A model generated the notes under the pieces. That model ran no database searches and was not told the origin of the DNA. It saw nothing but the letters and a program-made list of their open reading frames with translations. Below, one piece after another: positions 59,430-64,000 of a DNA stretch of 64,000 nt. The DNA lies in the NCBI GenBank assembly GCA_035606695.1, contig DATNEW010000026.1:186001-250000 (forward strand). Reading direction: 5' to 3'. Origin of the DNA: Gemmatimonadaceae bacterium (GTDB lineage: Bacteria > Gemmatimonadota > Gemmatimonadetes > Gemmatimonadales > Gemmatimonadaceae). The position numbers and the translations under genes were made by a program. Positions within the stretch are counted from its first letter, which is position 1, and every line of letters begins with the position of its first letter.

Positions 59430-61918
59430 TCGTAACGCAACGCCTGGATCGGATCGATGCGCGACGCCCGCAAGGCCGGCACGTACCCCGCCGCGAACGC
59501 GACGATGAGCAGCGACAACGCCGCCATTCCGAATACAAGCGGGTCGGTGCCCTTCAATTGATAGAGCAGCGACTGCGCGCTCTTGCCAAGCGCGATCGCG
59601 CCCGCGAGTCCGATGATGCCGCCGATCAGCGTCATCACGCCGACTTGCCGAAGCACCATCGAGCGCACGCGCGAGCCGTCGGCGCCGAGCGCCATGCGAA
59701 CGCCGATCTCGCGGGTGCGCTGCACGACCGAGTACGCGAGCACGCCGTAGAGACCGATCGCCGCGAGGATCGTCGCCAGCACGGCGAACGCCACCGACAT
59801 CGTGCTGATCATCCGATCGAGGAAGACGTTGTCGCGCACTTGCTGCGGCATCGTCTTGAGCTCCTCGATCGGCAGGTTGGGATCGATGCTGTGCATGGAC
59901 GAGCGAATCGCCCGCACGATTTGATCCGTCGGCAGCGCGCTGCGCAGATAGAACGTCATGTTCGGGACACGGCCCACCTGACGATACGGAAGCACGTAGA
60001 CGGGGGGAATCTGATCCTTGACCTCCGAGTACTTTGAATCCTTCGCGAGCCCGATGATCTCGATATTGAGCGAGTCGTTGCCGACGGACATGTGCTTGCC
60101 GACCGCGTTGCGGCCGAGGTTGAACTTCTTGGCGAACGCCTCGTTGACGATCGCGACTTGCTGGCCGGTGCCGTCGCTCGCCGTGAAGTCGCGACCCGAG
60201 AGCAGCGGCACGCCCAGGACTTTGAAGTAGTTCTGGCCGACCGCATTGAATCGCGAGTTGTCGTCCGTGTCGGGATCCTTCTTGAATCCCTCGACGGACA
60301 CTCCGTTGCCCCAGTTGTTGCCGGCAAGAATTGGAACCATCGCCGTCGTCACGCCCGAGACGCCCGGCAGCGACTGCATGACGTCTTCGATGCGCGCATA
60401 CAATGCCGTGCCGCGCGTGCTGTCGTATCCGCTGAGTCCGGGCGAAATGCCAAACGTCACCATGTTGTCCACCGTGATCCCCAAATCCACACGGCTCACG
60501 TTGCGCAAGCTCTTGATGAATAGCCCCGCGGCGATGAGCAGCGCCATGGAGAGCGCGATCTGCGCCGTGACGAGCGACGTACGAAAGCGCGCGGCGCCGC
60601 GGCCGCCCGACAACTTGCCGGAGTTGTTTCGCAATTCGGTGACGAGATCGGGCCGCGTGCTTTGCAGTGCCGGAACGAGCCCGAACAGAATGCCCGTGAT
60701 GAGCGAGACGACCGCCGTGAACGCGATTGCGGCACCGCTCAACGTGAACGGCATCGTCGACGTCACCTCGGGCGGCAGCATCGCGGTCATGCCGCGCAGC
60801 GTCCAGACCGCGACGCCAATTCCCACGAGGCCGCCCATCACGGCGAGGAGCACCGACTCGGTGAGCAGCTGCGTGATCAGCTGTCGCCGAAGCGCGCCGA
60901 GCGAGAGGCGGACCGCCATCTCCATCGAGCGGTTTGCCGCGCGCGCCAGCAGCAAATTGGCGATGTTCGCGCACGCGATGAGCAGTACGATGCCGGTGAT
61001 CGAGAAGAGCAGCAGCAGCGGCGTCTTCGATTCCTTGATGATCGAGCTCTGCCCCTTGCGGCCGTCCGTCAGCTTCAACGTCTTCGCGCGAAATCGCGAC
61101 AACGTGGCGGCGCTCATTCCTTTTTGCAACGGCGCCTCGACGTCGTCGATGATCGGCTTGTAGACGGTATTGCCCGCGTTCGTCGCCTGTTCGATCGACG
61201 CGCCGGGTTTGAGTCGCGCGAACAGATACACCCAGTAGTTGCGGCGGTTCTCAAAACCATGGAAGCCGCCGTCGATCGCGGTGCGCATGCTGATCGGGAT
61301 GTACAGGTACGGACGCGCACCCATCGTCGTTCCGTTGAAGCCGCGCGGGCCGACGCCGACGATCGTGAACTGCTGTCCGTTCACCGTCATCTTCTGCCCG
61401 AGCACGTTGGGATTCGAGCCGAGCTGGTTTTCCCAGTAGGCATAGTTCAGCACGGCGACGTAGTTCGCGCCGATGGTCGCATCATCCTCGGGCGCGATGA
61501 GCCGGCCGATCGTCGGCTTGATGCCGAGGACGTCGAAGTACGATCCGGAGACGAGCATCAACTCGCCGTTGAGCGGCGTCTGTCCGGGCATCGCGACGTT
61601 GGCGCTCATCAAGCGATGCGCCGCGAGGCCGGAGAACGCGGTCTTTGCCTTCTCGAGATCGCGGAACATCGGATAGCTGAAGATCTCGTCGCAGCCGCCC
61701 GCCTGATTGCACGAGTTCGAGCCGTACTGCGGTCCGGGGTTCCCCAGATTCACCAGCCGCTCCGGATGCGGAACCGGAAGCGGCCGTTGAAGAATCTGAT
61801 TGAACATCGAGTAGATCGCCGCATTCGCACCGATGCCGAGCGCCAGCGACAGAATGGCGACGACGGTGACGAAGGGCGTCTTGAAGAGCGTCCGAAAAGC
61901 GAGCTTCAGATGGCGCAT
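59426..61918 (-). CDS. ADOP-type FtsX/MacB-like permease, second copy
   Basis: The 830-residue protein starts MRHLKLAFRTLFKTPFVTVV with the first membrane helix (AILSLALGIGANAAIYSMF). Two periplasmic MacB-like domains and two FtsX units follow, e.g. LFSITGIVLLIACANIANLL, MEMAVRLSLGALRRQLITQL and VVQRTREIGVRMALGADGSR, ending in ALRASRIDPIQALRYE. It differs clearly from the copy at 23506, with longer periplasmic parts. No ATPase is adjacent. It is coupled to the APP1-type gene by a GTGA overlap, suggesting a joint envelope or lipid-related function. Confidence 0.9.
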   Translation of the reverse strand: MRHLKLAFRTLFKTPFVTVVAILSLALGIGANAAIYSMFNQILQRPLPVPHPERLVNLGNPGPQYGSNSCNQAGGCDEIFSYPMFRDLEKAKTAFSGLAAHRLMSANVAMPGQTPLNGELMLVSGSYFDVLGIKPTIGRLIAPEDDATIGANYVAVLNYAYWENQLGSNPNVLGQKMTVNGQQFTIVGVGPRGFNGTTMGARPYLYIPISMRTAIDGGFHGFENRRNYWVYLFARLKPGASIEQATNAGNTVYKPIIDDVEAPLQKGMSAATLSRFRAKTLKLTDGRKGQSSIIKESKTPLLLLFSITGIVLLIACANIANLLLARAANRSMEMAVRLSLGALRRQLITQLLTESVLLAVMGGLVGIGVAVWTLRGMTAMLPPEVTSTMPFTLSGAAIAFTAVVSLITGILFGLVPALQSTRPDLVTELRNNSGKLSGGRGAARFRTSLVTAQIALSMALLIAAGLFIKSLRNVSRVDLGITVDNMVTFGISPGLSGYDSTRGTALYARIEDVMQSLPGVSGVTTAMVPILAGNNWGNGVSVEGFKKDPDTDDNSRFNAVGQNYFKVLGVPLLSGRDFTASDGTGQQVAIVNEAFAKKFNLGRNAVGKHMSVGNDSLNIEIIGLAKDSKYSEVKDQIPPVYVLPYRQVGRVPNMTFYLRSALPTDQIVRAIRSSMHSIDPNLPIEELKTMPQQVRDNVFLDRMISTMSVAFAVLATILAAIGLYGVLAYSVVQRTREIGVRMALGADGSRVRSMVLRQVGVMTLIGGIIGLAGAIALGKSAQSLLYQLKGTDPLVFGMAALSLLIVAFAAGYVPALRASRIDPIQALRYE

Positions 61919-62033
61919 TGGAGTCGGTGATGGCCCATGGCCGTACGCGATCGGCGGGACGAGAGTTCCACGGTATCTGACAGCCCGGAACACGTATGGG
62001 TTGGGTCGGCCGACTCCAGTCGCCGTACAACGA

Positions 62034-62420
62034 CTACTTCACGGCGACGTCCAGCGCGGTTCCGCTCGTCCGACGCGCGGCGAGGTTCCATTCCTTCTTG
62101 CCATCGACGATGGAGCCCGCGATGCCGGATGGAGTGAACCGAAGGGTGACCTTCGCCATGCCGTTCGACACGCGAAGCACGCCGGTGAGCACGCCGTCGT
62201 TCACCGCGAGGTGATCGATGATCGCGGGACCCGCGTCGTCGGTGAGCATCGTCGCCTCGAGACACCCTTCGATGTTCTCGAGCACGATCATGCCGATCTT
62301 GGCGTTCGTGCTGTCCTTGGTGAGCGCGGTGAATCGATAGGTGCCGGTTTGTGTCGGCGTCGGACACGCGTTCGACGGAGCGGCGAGCAGCGAAGCGGCG
62401 AGCAGCGCGGAGAACAACAT
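62034..62420 (-). CDS. Small exported protein of unknown function
   Basis: The 128-residue product starts with a signal peptide (MLFSALLAASLLAAPSNACP). The mature part looks like a lipocalin-like or small beta-barrel domain (TGTYRFTALTKDSTNAKIGM, LRVSNGMAKVTLRFTPSGIA, GSIVDGKKEWNLAARR). GAGAGAGGTG before the ATG supports this start over the longer frame. No family is certain. It is divergent from the kinase-like gene. Confidence 0.7.
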   Translation of the reverse strand: MLFSALLAASLLAAPSNACPTPTQTGTYRFTALTKDSTNAKIGMIVLENIEGCLEATMLTDDAGPAIIDHLAVNDGVLTGVLRVSNGMAKVTLRFTPSGIAGSIVDGKKEWNLAARRTSGTALDVAVK

Positions 62421-62924
62421 GGTGCACCTCTCTCTCTCTCTGAGAATAACGGACGTCCTGCAGTGACCTCTTCTACGTGATGAGACACACGCGAGGTTCA
62501 ATGAGGATGTTCAGATGATGTACGTCTTCGGTGGGCGGACCGAGTCTGTTTCGTCACGACTGTGCACGCGCGCGGAGAGGCGTGTTGCGGTATGAAGCCG
62601 AGTCGTGGCCGAGCGCTGTCGCGTGGTCCCTCGAGGAGGGCCGCTTGGAACCGTGACAGGCTGGCGGTCGGTGCATGAACGCGAAAAAAACGACAATGAC
62701 AGACCAGATCTGACCAGATCTGAGAAAACCACAACAGCACAGCAAGCTGTTTTCAGATCTCGTCAGACGTGGTCCGTGGTTGCTGTTTCCCTGCTGTTCT
62801 TCGCCGATGGTATCCCCGCCCGAGTCCGGCAGCGCCGGACCTTGTCCACGGCCCACTTCGCCGCGGCACGGATTCCGCACTTCTCTCCGCGCGGGACCCC
62901 CACCGTCTGACTGGAGTGCGCTCG
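62421..62924. other. 504-bp intergenic region between divergent genes
   Basis: No supported gene. It contains the AGATCT inverted-repeat element (62702-62774) and, close to the kinase-like gene, GGAG at 62912-62915. Promoters for both neighbours must lie here but none is clear. Confidence 0.55.
62702..62774. repeat. AGATCT decamer inverted-repeat element, family 1 site C
   Basis: The left arm GACCAGATCTGACCAGATCT (62702) continues to GAGAAAAC and pairs with the right arm ending CAGATCTCGTCAGACGTGG at 62773; about 24 of 28 positions match. The left arm is made of 10-bp units (TGACAGACCA, GATCTGACCA, GATCTGAGAA). Confidence 0.8.
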
Positions 62925-64000
62925 ATGAGCGAAGGGCAGAACACGGCCGAATTGCGCGGGCTGGATCAACGCTACGAGGTGCTTGGCGAGCTCCGCGGCA
63001 CCGACGCCGTTCGTACATATATCGGCAGGATGAAAGACCCCGCGGCCGAGGTCGCCATCATGGTGGTCCGCGCGCCGGGGCAGAACAACGAGCTGTCACA
63101 CCTCGCGTCCGACGCACGCATGCTCGTGAACATGTCGCACCCCGGCATGATTCGCGTGATCGACGGCTGCTGGCTCGGCACCACCGCGTTCGCCGTCGTC
63201 ACCGATCGGGTGAACGGCGACTCGCTCGGTGAACGGCTCGAGCGCGGCGAGCAATTCAGCAGCCCGCGCATCGCCGCCATTCTCGAGGACGTGAAGGCCG
63301 TGCTCGACTGGGCCCGCGACAAAGGCGTAGTGCATCGCGGCGTCACGCCCGACACATTGATCTTCGAGCAGGGCAGCGATCGTGTCCGTGTGTCACTGGG
63401 GCCGACGCCGATTGCCATGAGTGGAGTGCCCGACGGCGCGGGCGACGCGCGCACGATCGCCATGCTGGCCTGGGCCATGTACGCCGGCAAGCCGTACGGC
63501 GAAAGCGACTCGGTCGAGCCGCTCGCCTCGCTCGCGCCGAACCTCGCGACGCGCGTGACCGACGCCGTGACCAAGATGCTCGCGGCCAAGGACCACGCGG
63601 CTGCCCCCGACGTCGCGACCTTCATCGCGACGATCGCCGCCGCCGACGTGCTCAAGCAAGCCGAAGTCGAGATCGCCGCGATGAAGGAAGAGTACGACGA
63701 ACAGCACGCGCGCGAGCTCCAGAAGTGCGAGGTGCAGCGTCAGGAGACCGAGCAGCACGCGGCCGAGCAGGCATCGATTCTCGCGGGAGAACGCGAGGAA
63801 TTCGATCGCATCATGTCGGACGAGCGCGCCGCCATCGAGGCCGAGCGCACCGCGATGGCATCTGAGCGCGCCGAGTTCGATCGCTTGATGAAGGAGCGCA
63901 AGGACAAGCTCGCGGCGGTGCGCGCCGAGCTCGATCAACAGCGTGCCGATCTCGAGCGCCGCTTGTCGGAGCTCGAAGCGTATCGTCTCGAAGTCGAGCG
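62925..64000 (+). CDS. Partial protein: degenerate Ser/Thr kinase-like domain followed by coiled coil
   Basis: The frame is open to the window end (358 codons visible). The first 245 residues have the build of a Hanks-type kinase, but key residues are gone: the beta-3 lysine site reads VAIMVV, the catalytic loop reads VVHRGVTPDTLIF (HRD changed to HRG, Lys and Asn replaced by Thr), and the DFG position reads SLGPTP. From residue 250 on there is a continuous charged coiled coil (EEYDEQHARELQKCEVQRQE, SERAEFDRLMKERKDKLAAV). It is therefore likely a pseudokinase scaffold. GGAG eight bases before the ATG supports the start. Confidence 0.75.
   Translation, partial: MSEGQNTAELRGLDQRYEVLGELRGTDAVRTYIGRMKDPAAEVAIMVVRAPGQNNELSHLASDARMLVNMSHPGMIRVIDGCWLGTTAFAVVTDRVNGDSLGERLERGEQFSSPRIAAILEDVKAVLDWARDKGVVHRGVTPDTLIFEQGSDRVRVSLGPTPIAMSGVPDGAGDARTIAMLAWAMYAGKPYGESDSVEPLASLAPNLATRVTDAVTKMLAAKDHAAAPDVATFIATIAAADVLKQAEVEIAAMKEEYDEQHARELQKCEVQRQETEQHAAEQASILAGEREEFDRIMSDERAAIEAERTAMASERAEFDRLMKERKDKLAAVRAELDQQRADLERRLSELEAYRLEVE

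Noticed and set aside
59430-60974. Upstream extension of the APP1-type gene
   Set aside because: The extended part lies inside the permease gene in another frame and is Arg/Ala-rich without family features; the GTGA overlap gives a better start.

Overview
The window is a single 64 kb stretch of GC-rich bacterial chromosome, cut at both ends: the gene at 1-2510 lacks its 5' end and the gene at 62925-64000 lacks its 3' end. The gene set suggests a Gemmatimonadota-like organism, or a close soil relative of Acidobacteria type. Indicators are two large stand-alone FtsX/MacB-type permeases of the ADOP kind, a BTAD regulator fused through a membrane segment to a TolB-like/TPR domain, a DUF1592/DUF1552 pair, an M13 peptidase, many short lipoproteins, a TonB receptor and outer-membrane barrels (so a diderm envelope). 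This assignment is inference from gene content; no rRNA or tRNA gene was seen.

Layout. 1-7950 is mostly housekeeping: a beta-propeller/barrel surface protein, a sorbosone-dehydrogenase-like lipoprotein, a gamma-carbonic anhydrase-like protein and the B12-dependent ribonucleotide reductase nrdJ with a clean terminator. 8000-18500 is an accessory region. It opens with an integron-type cassette array without an integrase (an attI-like junction, two hairpin attC sites with the same GCATGCTTCGCATGC core, two unknown proteins and an HNH nuclease). It continues with an arr rifamycin ADP-ribosyltransferase, a methyltransferase, a short XRE protein, two broken AAC(3)-I-like acetyltransferase copies and a secreted trypsin-like protease with a partner lipoprotein.

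18500-42000 holds envelope and regulatory genes: a metallophosphoesterase, Uup-type ABC-F, an ADOP permease, an M13 peptidase, a cupredoxin / multicopper oxidase / TonB receptor group, trmO, an ECF sigma factor chained by ATGA overlaps to a coiled-coil membrane protein and an MmcQ-like protein, and a PAS histidine kinase whose stop overlaps the start of a class B3 metallo-beta-lactamase. 42300-64000 holds the BTAD regulator, a tight minus-strand operon (ankyrin, FmdB zinc ribbon, DUF305, LVIVD), the DUF1592-DUF1552 pair upstream of it, a lipase-maturation-factor protein coupled to a YbjQ protein, an ADOP permease coupled to an APP1-type phosphatase, and a degenerate protein kinase followed by a long coiled coil.

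The least explained layer is non-coding. Three families of imperfect palindromic elements recur (AGATCT decamer elements at 4758, 34195 and 62702; CACGGAGACGGCGT elements at 42019 and 51430; GTCATCCCGAGCG hairpins at 2578 and 56596, the last lying inside a coding sequence). Several intergenic arrays with an exact 10-bp period but unrelated sequences also occur. Together with the integrase-less cassette array they are the best candidates for undescribed biology here.
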